12,452 nt of DNA from Paracoccaceae bacterium (GCA_007121115.1 SKMI01000291.1:1-12452); one strand, 5' to 3'; positions 1-7,288 are shown, counted from the first letter of the stretch. Made by a program: numbers and translations. Notes: generated by a model not told the origin, from the letters alone.

Positions 1-87
1 AAAACGCGACGTCCCGGCGCAGGGTTGCGTCGGATTCGGCCTGTTTTCCCGGCGCCGAACCCGCTAGATATCCGCGCATGATCCAGT

Positions 88-103
88 CCGGGCCGCCGCC
101 CGG
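88..103 (+). promoter_or_regulatory. Small hairpin in the etfB leader
   Basis: A perfect 6-bp stem (CCGGGC / GCCCGG) with a CGCC loop lies just upstream of the etfB ribosome binding site (GGAG at 116-119). It could be a leader structure that affects translation. In DNA this GC-rich such a short stem can arise by chance, and no T-tract follows it, so it is not a terminator. Confidence 0.25.
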
Positions 104-129
104 GCACCAACAAGCGGAGTATCACGCCC

Positions 130-891
130 ATGAAGGTCCTCGTACCCGTCAAGCGCGTGATCGACTACAACGTCAAGGTCCGGGTCAAGGCCGATGGCAG
201 CGGAGTCGATCTGGCGAACGTCAAGATGTCCATGAACCCCTTCGACGAGATCGCGGTGGAAGAGGCGATCCGCATGAAGGAAGCCGGCACTGTCACGGAA
301 ATCGTCGCCGTCTCCATCGGCGTGAAGCAGGCGCAGGAAACCCTGCGCACCGCGCTCGCCATGGGCGCCGACCGCGCCATCCTGATTGTCGCCGCCGATG
401 ACGTGCACACCGACATCGAACCGCTGGCGGTGGCAAAGCTTCTGAAAGCCGTGATCGAGGCCGAGGAACCCGGTTTGGTGATCGCGGGCAAGCAGGCCAT
501 CGACAACGACATGAACGCCACCGGCCAGATGCTGGCCGCACTGACCGGCTGGGCGCAGGCGACCTTCGCCTCCGAGGTCAAGGTCGAGGGCGAGCACGCG
601 CTGGTCACCCGCGAGGTTGACGGCGGGCTGCAGACCATCAAGGTGAAGATGCCCGCCATCGTCACCGTGGACCTGCGCCTGAACGAGCCGCGCTACGCCT
701 CGCTCCCGAACATCATGAAGGCCAAGAAGAAGCCGCTCGAGGAAAAGACCCCCGCCGATTACGGCGTCGATGTCACCCCGCGGCTGGAAGTGCTCAAGAC
801 TACCGAACCGCCCGCCCGCGCCGCCGGGGTCAAGGTTGCTTCGGTCGATGAGCTGATCGCGAAACTCAAGGATGAAGCGGGGGTGCTCTGA
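130..891 (+). CDS. etfB: Electron transfer flavoprotein, beta subunit
   Basis: Small subunit of the heterodimeric ETF, the soluble carrier that takes electrons from acyl-CoA and related dehydrogenases and passes them to ETF:quinone oxidoreductase. The 253 residues match the usual length. Visible hallmarks are the N-terminal VPVKRVIDYN strand, the AMP-binding stretch GKQAIDNDMNATG (about 120-132) and the conserved block ending RYASLPNIMKAKKKP (about 188-202). That last block is the partner-recognition loop, whose leucine (here L192) anchors client dehydrogenases in well-studied ETFs. The ATG at 130 is set by GGAG at 116-119, ten bases upstream. Its TGA overlaps the etfA ATG by one base (TGATG), so the two are co-translated. 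A likely client, an acyl-CoA dehydrogenase, is encoded at 9068-10753. Confidence 0.97.
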   Translation: MKVLVPVKRVIDYNVKVRVKADGSGVDLANVKMSMNPFDEIAVEEAIRMKEAGTVTEIVAVSIGVKQAQETLRTALAMGADRAILIVAADDVHTDIEPLAVAKLLKAVIEAEEPGLVIAGKQAIDNDMNATGQMLAALTGWAQATFASEVKVEGEHALVTREVDGGLQTIKVKMPAIVTVDLRLNEPRYASLPNIMKAKKKPLEEKTPADYGVDVTPRLEVLKTTEPPARAAGVKVASVDELIAKLKDEAGVL

Positions 892-1817
892 TGTCCGTTC
901 TGCTGCTGGCCGAAGTCACCGATGGCGCGCTCAACCGCGACGCCACCGCCAAGGCCGTCACCGCCGCCCGCCAGATCGGCGATGTGACACTGCTCTGCGC
1001 CGGGGCCCGCGCCGCCGATGCCGCCAATGAAGCGGCGAAGATCGACGGCGTGGCCAAGGTCCTCTGCGCCGAGGATGACAGCCTTGGACACCGCCTCGCC
1101 GAACCCACCGCGGCGCTGATCGTCTCGCTGGCGGGGGACTACACCCATATCATGGCGCCTGCGACCACCGACGCCAAGAACGTGCTGCCCCGGGTGGCCG
1201 CGCTGCTGGACGTGATGGTGATCTCGGATGTCTCGGGCGTGGTCGATGCCGACACCTTCGAGCGCCCGATCTACGCGGGCAACGCGCTGCAGACGGTGAA
1301 GTCGTCGGACGCGCAAAAGGTCGTGTCGATCCGCACCTCCACCTTCGATGCCGCGGGCGAAGGCGGCCCGGCCACGGTCGAAACCATCGCCGCCGCCGAA
1401 AACCCCGGCGTCAGCGAATGGGTGGAGGACAAGGTCGCCGCCACCGACCGCCCCGAACTGACCTCGGCGGGGGTCGTCGTCTCCGGCGGGCGCGGGGTCG
1501 GCTCCGAAGATGATTTCAAGATCGTCGAGAAACTCGCCGACAAGCTGGGCGCCGCCGTGGGCGCCAGCCGCGCCGCCGTCGATTCGGGCTTTGCGCCGAA
1601 CGACTGGCAGGTGGGCCAGACCGGCAAGGTCGTCGCGCCGGAACTCTATATCGCCGTGGGCATATCGGGCGCGATCCAGCACCTGGCGGGGATGAAGGAC
1701 AGCAAGGTGATCGTCGCCATCAACAAGGACGAGGAGGCGCCGATCTTCCAGGTCGCCGACTACGGCCTTGTCGCAGACCTCTTCACCGCCGTGCCGGAAC
1801 TGACCGAAAAGCTCTGA
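891..1817 (+). CDS. etfA: Electron transfer flavoprotein, alpha subunit
   Basis: FAD-binding subunit of ETF, 308 residues, normal length. The N-terminal half (about 1-185) is the ETF alpha/beta fold shared with EtfB. The C-terminal half is the FAD domain: SGGRG (198-202), SRAAVDSG (226-233), QTG (243-245) and the ETF-alpha signature from LYIAVGISGAIQH through VAIN (about 252-278). The start codon overlaps the etfB stop by one base, giving translational coupling and equal production of the two subunits. A GC-rich hairpin follows 20 bases after the stop. In many relatives a 3-hydroxybutyryl-CoA dehydrogenase gene follows etfA (recalled, not checked). None is present here, so this operon ends at etfA. 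Confidence 0.97.
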   Translation: MSVLLLAEVTDGALNRDATAKAVTAARQIGDVTLLCAGARAADAANEAAKIDGVAKVLCAEDDSLGHRLAEPTAALIVSLAGDYTHIMAPATTDAKNVLPRVAALLDVMVISDVSGVVDADTFERPIYAGNALQTVKSSDAQKVVSIRTSTFDAAGEGGPATVETIAAAENPGVSEWVEDKVAATDRPELTSAGVVVSGGRGVGSEDDFKIVEKLADKLGAAVGASRAAVDSGFAPNDWQVGQTGKVVAPELYIAVGISGAIQHLAGMKDSKVIVAINKDEEAPIFQVADYGLVADLFTAVPELTEKL

Positions 1818-1837
1818 GCCAACTCGAAGAAAAGAAC

Positions 1838-1874
1838 GCGCGGCGCATCCCCCGGGTGCGCCGCGCTTCGCTTT
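1838..1874 (+). terminator. Hairpin terminator of the etfBA operon
   Basis: A perfect 10-bp stem GCGCGGCGCA (1838-1847) / TGCGCCGCGC (1857-1866) with a 9-base loop is followed by the T-rich but interrupted tail TTCGCTTT. It begins 20 bases after the etfA stop. The imperfect T-tract means termination may be only partly intrinsic. Confidence 0.7.
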
Positions 1875-1898
1875 CCGCCCGCTGCCATCAGCTGTGCT

Positions 1899-1957
1899 CA
1901 AATATCCTCAGGGGGTGAATGCGCGCTTGCGCGCAGAGGGGGCAGAATGCCCCCTTC
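1899..1957. repeat. GC-rich double-hairpin intergenic element (Rhodobacterales-type repeat)
   Basis: The element starts with CAAATATCCTCAGGGGG and contains two hairpins. The first is TGCGCG-CTTG-CGCGCA (1920-1935), with a CUUG tetraloop closed by G-C. The second is AGGGGGCA-GAA-TGCCCCCT (1937-1955), an 8-bp stem with a 3-base loop. The first AGGGGG (1910-1915) could also pair with the final CCCCCT, giving an alternative fold. I recall close variants of the minus-strand form (CCCCCTGAGGATATTTG) in many intergenic regions of Rhodobacterales genomes; this is memory, not a search. It lies in the 192-base convergent gap between etfA and acpS. There is no open frame in it that I would call a gene. 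Possible roles are a terminator or processing element for acpS messages, or a miniature dispersed repeat. Confidence 0.5.
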
Positions 1958-1983
1958 AACCGCGCGTCAGCGCCAGAAGATCT

Positions 1984-2000
1984 GCGCGCGGAACGCGCGC
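1984..2000 (-). terminator. Hairpin just downstream of acpS
   Basis: A perfect 7-bp stem (GCGCGCG / CGCGCGC) with a 3-base loop starts ten bases after the acpS stop on the minus strand. It is followed by AGATCTTCT, which is only weakly T-rich. It may end the minus-strand block, alone or with the stronger G/C hairpin at 1937-1955. Confidence 0.4.
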
Positions 2001-2009
2001 GCCACAAGG

Positions 2010-2420
2010 TCACGCCGTCTCGGTCGGCAGTGCCTCGATCACAACGAAAGCCTGCGCCCAGGGGTGATCGTCGGTCAGGCTGACATGGATCACGGCGCGA
2101 TGCGCGGCCGGCGTCATCGCCGCCAGCCGGTCCGCCGCCCAGCCCGTGACCGCCATGACCGGCTGGCCGCTGCGCAGGTTCGTGACCCCCATGTCCTTCC
2201 AGGCGATGCCCATGCGCAGCCCGGTGCCCAGCGCCTTGGAACACGCCTCCTTGGCCGCCCAGCGCTTGGCCAGCGTCGCCGCCTCCTGCCCGTCCCGCGC
2301 CCGCGCGCGGCGCAACTCGGTCTCGGTGAACACGCGCTGGCGGAACCGGTCCCCGAAACGGGCCAGCGTGCCTTCGATCCGCTCGATATTCGCAAGGTCA
2401 GTGCCGATGCCCAGGATCAT
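2010..2420 (-). CDS. acpS: Holo-[acyl-carrier-protein] synthase
   Basis: Transfers the 4'-phosphopantetheine arm from coenzyme A to the serine of apo-ACP, activating it for fatty-acid synthesis. The 136 residues are typical of AcpS-type single-domain transferases, which work as trimers. The N-terminal MILGIGTDL carries the metal-binding aspartate (D8), and RWAAKEACSKALGTG (about 53-67) carries the second metal ligand (E58) and the conserved lysine (K62). The ATG is preceded on the minus strand by GGGAGG at 2429-2434, eight bases away. It starts 21 bases after the pdxJ stop, the widely conserved pdxJ-acpS pairing. In many alphaproteobacteria lepB, rnc and era follow. Here the minus-strand run stops and the convergent etfA gene follows. 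Confidence 0.95.
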   Translation of the reverse strand: MILGIGTDLANIERIEGTLARFGDRFRQRVFTETELRRARARDGQEAATLAKRWAAKEACSKALGTGLRMGIAWKDMGVTNLRSGQPVMAVTGWAADRLAAMTPAAHRAVIHVSLTDDHPWAQAFVVIEALPTETA

Positions 2421-2441
2421 GCCGCAGGCCTCCCGTCGGGC

Positions 2442-3200
2442 TCAGCTTCGTGCGGCATCCATCCGGGCGCGCATCTCGGCGATCGCCGCGTCCAAACCGA
2501 CAAAGACCGACTCGCCGATCAGGAAATGACCGATGTTCAGTTCACGCACCTCGGGCATGGCGGCGATGGGGCCCACACTTTCGAAGTCCAGCCCGTGGCC
2601 CGCATGGACCTCGATCCCCAGCTGCCGCGCCAGCACGGCGCCGGTGTAGAGCCGCCGCAACTCGGCGTCGCGCGCCTCGATCCGCCCCGCCGCGTGCAAC
2701 TCGCAATAGGTGCCGGTGTGCAGTTCCACAACCGGCGCACCGATCCGGGCGGCGGCTTCGATCTGCGCCTCGTCGGCCGCGATGAACAGCGACACGCGGC
2801 ACCCGGCTTCGGCCAGCGGCGCGATGAAATCGGCCAGGCGGTCGCTGTCGCCTGCCACCTCCAGCCCGCCCTCGGTGGTGCGCTCCTCGCGCCGCTCGGG
2901 CACCAGGCAGACCGCGTGCGGGCGATGGCGCAGCGCGATGCGCTGCATCTCCGCCGTCGCCGCCATTTCGAAATTCAGCGGCAGCCTGATGGCCTCCATC
3001 AGACGCGAGATGTCGTCGTCGCGGATGTGGCGGCGATCCTCGCGCAGATGCGCGGTGATCCCGTCGGCACCCGCGGCCTCGGCCAGCAACGCCGCCCGAA
3101 CGGGGTCGGGGACGGCGCCGCCACGCGCATTGCGCAGGGTCGCCACATGGTCGATATTCACGCCCAGTCGCAGCCTGGGGTCTTGCGCCGTGTCCGCCAT
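2442..3200 (-). CDS. pdxJ: Pyridoxine 5'-phosphate synthase
   Basis: Last step of DXP-dependent vitamin B6 synthesis: condenses 1-deoxy-D-xylulose 5-phosphate with 3-amino-2-oxopropyl phosphate to pyridoxine 5'-phosphate. The TIM-barrel protein of 252 residues is close to the usual length. Conserved segments in order: RLGVNIDHVATLRNARG (about 11-27), ADGITAHLREDRRHI (45-59, with H51 matching a known active-site histidine), NFEM (E78, the catalytic glutamate region), CLVPERR (98-104), ELHTGTY (159-165), VHAGHGLD (198-205, with H202 the third active-site histidine) and ELNIGHFLIG near the C-terminus. The start is supported by GGGAGG at 3206-3211, five bases upstream on the coding strand. It precedes acpS by 21 bases in one operon. 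The 120-base gap to the DUF2062 gene could hold a separate promoter, but none stands out. Confidence 0.96.
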   Translation of the reverse strand: MADTAQDPRLRLGVNIDHVATLRNARGGAVPDPVRAALLAEAAGADGITAHLREDRRHIRDDDISRLMEAIRLPLNFEMAATAEMQRIALRHRPHAVCLVPERREERTTEGGLEVAGDSDRLADFIAPLAEAGCRVSLFIAADEAQIEAAARIGAPVVELHTGTYCELHAAGRIEARDAELRRLYTGAVLARQLGIEVHAGHGLDFESVGPIAAMPEVRELNIGHFLIGESVFVGLDAAIAEMRARMDAARS

Positions 3201-3320
3201 CCGCGCCTCCCGCGAAATTGTCGATTGGCCTGTCTTAACAGGTCACCCCCTGAACTCAATGGCGCAAACCGCTGCCGGACCGCACCCCGCTTGCAGCGCG
3301 CCCTCGGCGCGAAAGCCCCC

Positions 3321-3965
3321 TCACTGCTCACGCCCGGACCGCTGCGGATCAGCGCGCCGCGCCTGCCGGAACCGCTCCTGCAGACGCGCCCGGCGCCCGG
3401 CCTGATAGGCCCGGATCACCGGCAGCGAGGCGAAATACCCGGCCACGCCGACGATCGAGCCCAGGATCACGCCGCCCAGCAGAAAGGGCAGAAAGACCTG
3501 ATGCAGGAACCGCAACAGCCGCCCCCAATAGATCGGACCATCCCCGAACAGGGCCCGGATGTTGACGGTGATCTCGGACGAGGCGGCGGCGAAGGCCTTC
3601 ATCACCTCGGCCGCGTTCATGCCGTGATCGACGCCGAGGATCGCGCTGCCCAGCCCGATCGACCCCATGACGATGAAGGGAAACGTGACCGGATTGCCAA
3701 AGAAGGTCGCCAGCAGCGCGGCGAAGATGTTGCCCCGAAAGGTCCAGGCGATCAGTGCCGCCAGCAGGAAGTGAAACCCGTAAAGCGGGGTGAAGGAGAC
3801 GAAGATACCGGCCCCCACCCCCACCGCGATACGCTCGGGCGCGTCGGGCAGGCGGCGCAGCCGGTGGATCACATACCCCGCCGCGCGCATCCACCCGCCA
3901 CGGGGATAGAAGGCCGTTCCGACCCTTTCGGCGAGACTCTGCTGATTGCGACGCTTGAATACCAC
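3321..3965 (-). CDS. DUF2062 family membrane protein
   Basis: A 214-residue integral membrane protein of unknown biochemical function. After a basic N-terminus (about 1-40) come the family's conserved block PERIAVGVGAGIFVSFTPLYGFH (43-65) and a second hydrophobic segment containing FFGNPVTFPFIV (88-99). An amphipathic middle part (about 115-155) leads to a third hydrophobic segment (about 157-180) and an arginine-rich cytosolic tail (about 189-214). I predict three membrane segments, the first two probably a hairpin. Translation starts at GTG (3963-3965), preceded at five bases by GAGGAA (3971-3976 on the plus strand), which settles the start. It lies 76 bases downstream of the Rel gene. I recall this neighbourhood as common in Rhodobacterales, suggesting co-expression. 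The family name is confident; the role is not known. Confidence 0.85.
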   Translation of the reverse strand: MVFKRRNQQSLAERVGTAFYPRGGWMRAAGYVIHRLRRLPDAPERIAVGVGAGIFVSFTPLYGFHFLLAALIAWTFRGNIFAALLATFFGNPVTFPFIVMGSIGLGSAILGVDHGMNAAEVMKAFAAASSEITVNIRALFGDGPIYWGRLLRFLHQVFLPFLLGGVILGSIVGVAGYFASLPVIRAYQAGRRARLQERFRQARRADPQRSGREQ

Positions 3966-4041
3966 CTGCGTTCCTCAGGCGCCCTGCAACCGCCGGGCGC
4001 GACCGTAGGACTGCACGCCTGCGCGCTGCGACTGCAGCGGA

Positions 4042-6165
4042 TCACGGGCGGCGGGACGGGTCGCGGTGCCGGGCAATCTGGGCAACATCGTTCTCGGCCT
4101 CCAGCGCGGTCATGAGCCGGTGCAGATGCTCCACATCCCGCAATTCCACCTCGACCAGCAGGCGGTAGAAATCGGGCTTGCGGTCCGCGAAGCTCAGATC
4201 CGAGATATTGGCCTTCTGCTCACCGATCAAGCTGCAGATACGCCCCAGCACGCCCGCATCGTTCGAGATGGTCAGTTCCAGCGTCACCGGATGCACCGCC
4301 GCATGACGGCCTTCATGCCAGCGCAGGTCGATCCAGCGCTCGGACTGGTCCTCGTAATCGGCCAGCGCCGCGCAGTCGATGGCATGGGCCACCACGCCCT
4401 TGCCGCGATAGGTGATGCCCACGATCCGCTCGCCCGGCAGCGGCTGGCAGCAGGCCGCGCGGCGAAACGCCTGGTCGGCGTTCAGCCCGATCACCGGACG
4501 GCGCGCATCCACCAGATCGCCGGTCTGGGTCACGAGTTCGGGATACAGCACCTCGACCACTGCGCGGGCGCTCATCTCGGCCGCGCCCAACCGGGCCAGC
4601 AACTCGTCGCGCCCGCCGGGGATGCCCAGCGCGCGCGCCGCCGTGGCCAGCGCCTTGTCGTTGACCTTGCGGCCCACATTCTCGAAGGCCACGCGCGCCA
4701 GTTCGGCACCCAGCCGGATGAAGCGTTCGCGGTCCTCGATCCGCAGGCTGCGTCGGATCGCCGCCTTGGCACGCCCGGTCACCACGATGTCCATCCATGT
4801 GCCTTGCGGGCGCTGGCCTTCGGCGGTGATCACCTCGACCGACTGGCCGTTCTTCAGCCGCGTCCAGAGCGGCACGCGCAGCCCGTCCACCTTGGCCGAA
4901 ACGCAGCTGTCGCCGATCCGGGTGTGGATGGCATAGGCGAAGTCCAGAGGTGTCGCCCCGCGCGGCAGTTGCACCACATCGCCCTTCGGCGTGAAGCAGA
5001 ACACCTGATCGGCATACATTTCCAGCTTCACGTGTTCGAGAAACGCGTCATGGTCCTCGGCCGTGTCCAGCCCTTCGGTCAGGGTGCTGATCCATTTCGC
5101 CGGATCCACCGCAAAGGGGTTGGCGGTGCGCGCGCCGTCCTTGTAGGCCCAGTGCGCGGCGACGCCGGCCTCGGCGACCTCATGCATCTCGCGGGTGCGG
5201 ATCTGGATTTCCACCCGCTTGCCGTCGCGCCCCGAAACCGTGGTGTGGATGGAGCGATAGCCGTTCGATTTGGGCTGGCTGATGTAATCCTTGAACCGCC
5301 CCGGCACGGCCCGCCAGCGCTGATGGATCAGCCCCAGCACCTGATAGCATTCCGCCACATCGCCGACGATCACCCGAAAGCCGTAGATGTCGGACAGGCG
5401 CGAAAACGCCAGTTCCTTGTCCTGCATCTTGCGCCAGACGGAAAACGGCTTCTTGGCGCGGCCATAGACGCTGGCCTCGATCCCGGCCTGGGCCAGTTCG
5501 GTGCGGATATCGTTGTTGATGCGCTGCACCACGTCGCCCGCTTCGCGCTGGAGCGTGATGAACCGGCGCAGGATCGAATTGCGCGCCTCGGGGTTGAGGA
5601 CGCGAAAGGACAGATCCTCAAGCTCGTCGCGCATCCACTGCATGCCCATGCGGCCCGCCAGGGGTGCATAGATGTCCATCGTCTCGCGCGCCTTCTGGGC
5701 CTGCTTTTCGCTGCGCATGGACCGGATGGTGCGCATGTTGTGCAGCCGGTCCGCCAGCTTGACCAGGATCACGCGCAGATCGCGCGACATGGCAATCAGC
5801 AGCTTGCGGAAGTTCTCGGCCTGCTTGGCCTCGGACGAGGACAGCTGCAGGTTGGTCAGCTTGGTCACCCCGTCCACCAGTTCGGCGATTTCCTCGCCGA
5901 AAAGCCGCGCCACCTCGGCGTAGGTGGAGCGGGTGTCCTCGATGGTATCGTGCAAAAGCGCGGTCACCAGCGTAGCATCGTCCAGCCGCATCTCGGCCAG
6001 GATCGCCGCGACCGCCACGGGGTGCGAGAAATAGGGCTCGCCCGAATGCCGCGTCTGGTCCGCATGCATGGCTTCGCCATAGTCCCACGCACGCCGCAGA
6101 AGCGCGGCATCGGTGCCGGGGTTATAGGTGCGCACCAGCGCCAGAAGATCATCGAATCCGATCAC
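4042..6165 (-). CDS. Bifunctional (p)ppGpp synthetase/hydrolase (Rel/SpoT)
   Basis: Makes and degrades the stringent-response alarmone (p)ppGpp, in the cytosol and on ribosomes. The 707 residues carry the full long-RSH layout. The HD hydrolase domain has R39, H48, HDTIED (72-77) and LADRLHN (137-143), all expected catalytic residues. The synthetase domain has RAKKPFSVWRKM (236-247), the RFKD motif (290-293) typical of bifunctional enzymes, YRSIHTT (303-309) and EIQIRT (319-324). A TGS domain follows (about 388-447). A zinc-finger-like region has CC at 572-573 with H594 and C598, and an ACT domain ends the protein (about 627-700). Both active sites look intact, so it should be the cell's bifunctional Rel. 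It starts at GTG with only a weak AGGT about eight bases upstream, 52 bases after rpoZ. Databases name such genes relA, spoT, rel or rsh, so I leave the symbol blank. Confidence 0.96.
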   Translation of the reverse strand: MIGFDDLLALVRTYNPGTDAALLRRAWDYGEAMHADQTRHSGEPYFSHPVAVAAILAEMRLDDATLVTALLHDTIEDTRSTYAEVARLFGEEIAELVDGVTKLTNLQLSSSEAKQAENFRKLLIAMSRDLRVILVKLADRLHNMRTIRSMRSEKQAQKARETMDIYAPLAGRMGMQWMRDELEDLSFRVLNPEARNSILRRFITLQREAGDVVQRINNDIRTELAQAGIEASVYGRAKKPFSVWRKMQDKELAFSRLSDIYGFRVIVGDVAECYQVLGLIHQRWRAVPGRFKDYISQPKSNGYRSIHTTVSGRDGKRVEIQIRTREMHEVAEAGVAAHWAYKDGARTANPFAVDPAKWISTLTEGLDTAEDHDAFLEHVKLEMYADQVFCFTPKGDVVQLPRGATPLDFAYAIHTRIGDSCVSAKVDGLRVPLWTRLKNGQSVEVITAEGQRPQGTWMDIVVTGRAKAAIRRSLRIEDRERFIRLGAELARVAFENVGRKVNDKALATAARALGIPGGRDELLARLGAAEMSARAVVEVLYPELVTQTGDLVDARRPVIGLNADQAFRRAACCQPLPGERIVGITYRGKGVVAHAIDCAALADYEDQSERWIDLRWHEGRHAAVHPVTLELTISNDAGVLGRICSLIGEQKANISDLSFADRKPDFYRLLVEVELRDVEHLHRLMTALEAENDVAQIARHRDPSRRP

Positions 6166-6217
6166 GCCGGAAACCTGTGGCGGCGCCGCGGCGGCGCGGA
6201 CGCAGAGGGGAAGCCGG

Positions 6218-6574
6218 TCAGCCCGGGTTTCCTTGCGCCTCCATCAGCGCACGCAGCATCTGTTCCTCGGACATGTCGTCAGCGGCAGGGGCGTCGGATT
6301 CGCCGCTCATCAGCAGCGCCATGTCGTCGTCCTCGGGCAGGTCGACCTCGATCTGCGTCTGCAGGCTTTCGATCAGCCGCTCGCGCAGGCCCTCGACCGA
6401 CTGCGTTTCCTCGGCAATCTCGCGCAGGGCCACGACCGGGTTCTTGTCGTTGTCACGGTCCACCGTGATCGCCGAGCCGGACGTGATCTCGCGCGCACGA
6501 TGCGCCGCGAGGGCCACCAGTTCGAACCTGTTCGGAACCTTGTCGACGCAATCTTCAACCGTCACGCGGGCCAT
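6218..6574 (-). CDS. rpoZ: DNA-directed RNA polymerase, omega subunit
   Basis: Small subunit that chaperones beta-prime into RNA polymerase and, in proteobacteria, forms part of one ppGpp-binding site. The 118 residues begin with the diagnostic MARVTVEDCVDKVPNRFELV and continue AAHRAREI (about 23-30) and DKNPVVALREIAE (43-55). The last 40 residues form an acidic tail (DLPEDDD onward), common in alphaproteobacteria and longer than in E. coli omega. The ATG has GGAG (6580-6583 on the plus strand) five bases upstream. It lies immediately before the Rel gene, so the polymerase subunit that senses ppGpp and the enzyme that makes it are co-transcribed, as in many proteobacteria. A promoter candidate lies at 6613-6641. 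Confidence 0.95.
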   Translation of the reverse strand: MARVTVEDCVDKVPNRFELVALAAHRAREITSGSAITVDRDNDKNPVVALREIAEETQSVEGLRERLIESLQTQIEVDLPEDDDMALLMSGESDAPAADDMSEEQMLRALMEAQGNPG

Positions 6575-6612
6575 GGGTGCTCCAATCCAGCAAATTGCAG
6601 GGTGATCAACGT

Positions 6613-6641
6613 CACATACAGGGCGCGGCGCCGGATTTCAA
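6613..6641 (-). promoter_or_regulatory. Candidate promoter for rpoZ-rel
   Basis: On the minus strand TTGAAA (6636-6641) is separated by exactly 17 bases from TATGTG (6613-6618). The -35 matches the consensus in five of six positions; the -10 is weaker. The -35 overlaps the folK stop codon (6638-6640). A start near 6606 would leave a leader of about 30 bases before the rpoZ ATG. This would let rpoZ-rel be transcribed independently of folK. Confidence 0.4.
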
Positions 6642-7249
6642 GCGCCCCGCGTGCAGTCTTGCGTGATCGGCACAACGGCGCTTCGGGCCTCGGCCGGGAG
6701 CGCGTCATGCAGCGCGCGCACCGAACGCTGCAACACGGGATGCACCCAGTCGGGCGCCACATCCATCAACGGCATCAGCACGAAGGCACGCTCATGCAGC
6801 CGTGGGTGCGGCAGGATCAAACGGTCGGGCGCGCGCGTCTGCTGTTCGGCGGCGGGCAAATCGGCCCAGGCGCGGAAGGTGGCGGCATCGGGCAGCACCG
6901 TGTCGCCCAGTCCCAGAAGATCAAGATCGAGCACGCGCGCGCCCCATCGACGCTCCCGCACCCGCCCGGCACCGGCCTCGATCTCGTGCAGCGCCGAGAG
7001 CAGAGCCTTTGCCTCCAAGCGCGTGGAAAAACTGACCGCAGCATTGACAAAATCGGGGCCCGAACCAGGTGGAAACGCGTGTGTCCGGAACAGCCGACTG
7101 GCCGCGAACGCATCGACGTTCAGGCTGCCGCCAAGGCTGCGCAAGGCGTCCATCGCACCCCGCACGATCTCCAACGGGCTATCCCTTTGTGTCGACAGGT
7201 TACTCCCAATCGCGACCAGCGCCGTGTTGTATTTCGCGCCATTGCACAT
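6638..7249 (-). CDS. folK: 2-amino-4-hydroxy-6-hydroxymethyldihydropteridine pyrophosphokinase (HPPK)
   Basis: Transfers pyrophosphate from ATP to 6-hydroxymethyl-7,8-dihydropterin, the step before dihydropteroate synthase in folate synthesis. The 203 residues include ALVAIGSNL (10-18), PDFVNAAV (65-72), the catalytic block RWGARVLDLDLLG (101-113) with Mg-binding D108 and D110, and LILPHPRLHERAFVL (144-158). It is about 40 residues longer than E. coli FolK, mainly through an insert at about 117-143 and a longer C-terminus. The ATG (7247-7249) is preceded by GAGG (7258-7261 on the plus strand) at eight bases. The other folate genes (folB, folP) are not here; instead folK heads the rpoZ-rel run, 63 bases upstream of rpoZ. 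It is divergent from the NYN gene. Confidence 0.94.
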   Translation of the reverse strand: MCNGAKYNTALVAIGSNLSTQRDSPLEIVRGAMDALRSLGGSLNVDAFAASRLFRTHAFPPGSGPDFVNAAVSFSTRLEAKALLSALHEIEAGAGRVRERRWGARVLDLDLLGLGDTVLPDAATFRAWADLPAAEQQTRAPDRLILPHPRLHERAFVLMPLMDVAPDWVHPVLQRSVRALHDALPAEARSAVVPITQDCTRGA

Positions 7250-7251
7250 AT

Positions 7252-7288
7252 TTTGAGCCTCAAAGGATGGTTGCCAGACTGTTACAGT
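7252..7288. promoter_or_regulatory. Two perfect short palindromes between folK and the NYN gene
   Basis: TTTGAGCCTCAAA (7252-7264; six-base arms around one central base) overlaps the folK ribosome binding region. ACTGTTACAGT (7278-7288; five-base arms around one central base) lies 13 bases further. Both sit in the 106-base divergent gap, where operators would be expected. No regulator is assigned, and I could not place convincing -35/-10 pairs for either gene. Confidence 0.3.

Noticed and set aside
42..70. Possible etfB promoter TGTTTT-17-TAGATA
   Set aside because: The -35 hardly matches any consensus and the -10 only in three of six positions; not strong enough to list.
759..1901. A 380-codon minus-strand frame opposite etfA
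   Set aside because: Antisense to a clear etfA gene, Gly/Asp/Arg-rich, no domain recognised.
3235..3260. Possible pdxJ promoter on the minus strand (TTGAGT with TAAGAC) and the small CCTGT/ACAGG hairpin at 3229-3242
   Set aside because: The -10 match is poor and the 5-bp stem is within chance expectation; co-transcription from upstream genes is as likely.
4009..4036. Seven-base direct repeat GACTGCA spaced by 21 bases between rel and the DUF2062 gene
   Set aside because: Too short to mean much in a GC-rich gap; no flanking promoter or symmetry supports it.
1947..4115. A 722-codon open frame on the plus strand, opposite acpS, pdxJ and the DUF2062 gene
   Set aside because: It is antisense to three well-supported genes, its translation is Arg/Gln/His/Pro-rich with no recognisable domain, and long antisense frames are expected in GC-rich DNA with strong third-position bias.
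4066..6468. An 800-codon open frame on the plus strand, opposite rel and rpoZ
   Set aside because: Same reason: it mirrors the intact Rel protein, has low-complexity His/Arg/Gln composition, and no ribosome site or domain.
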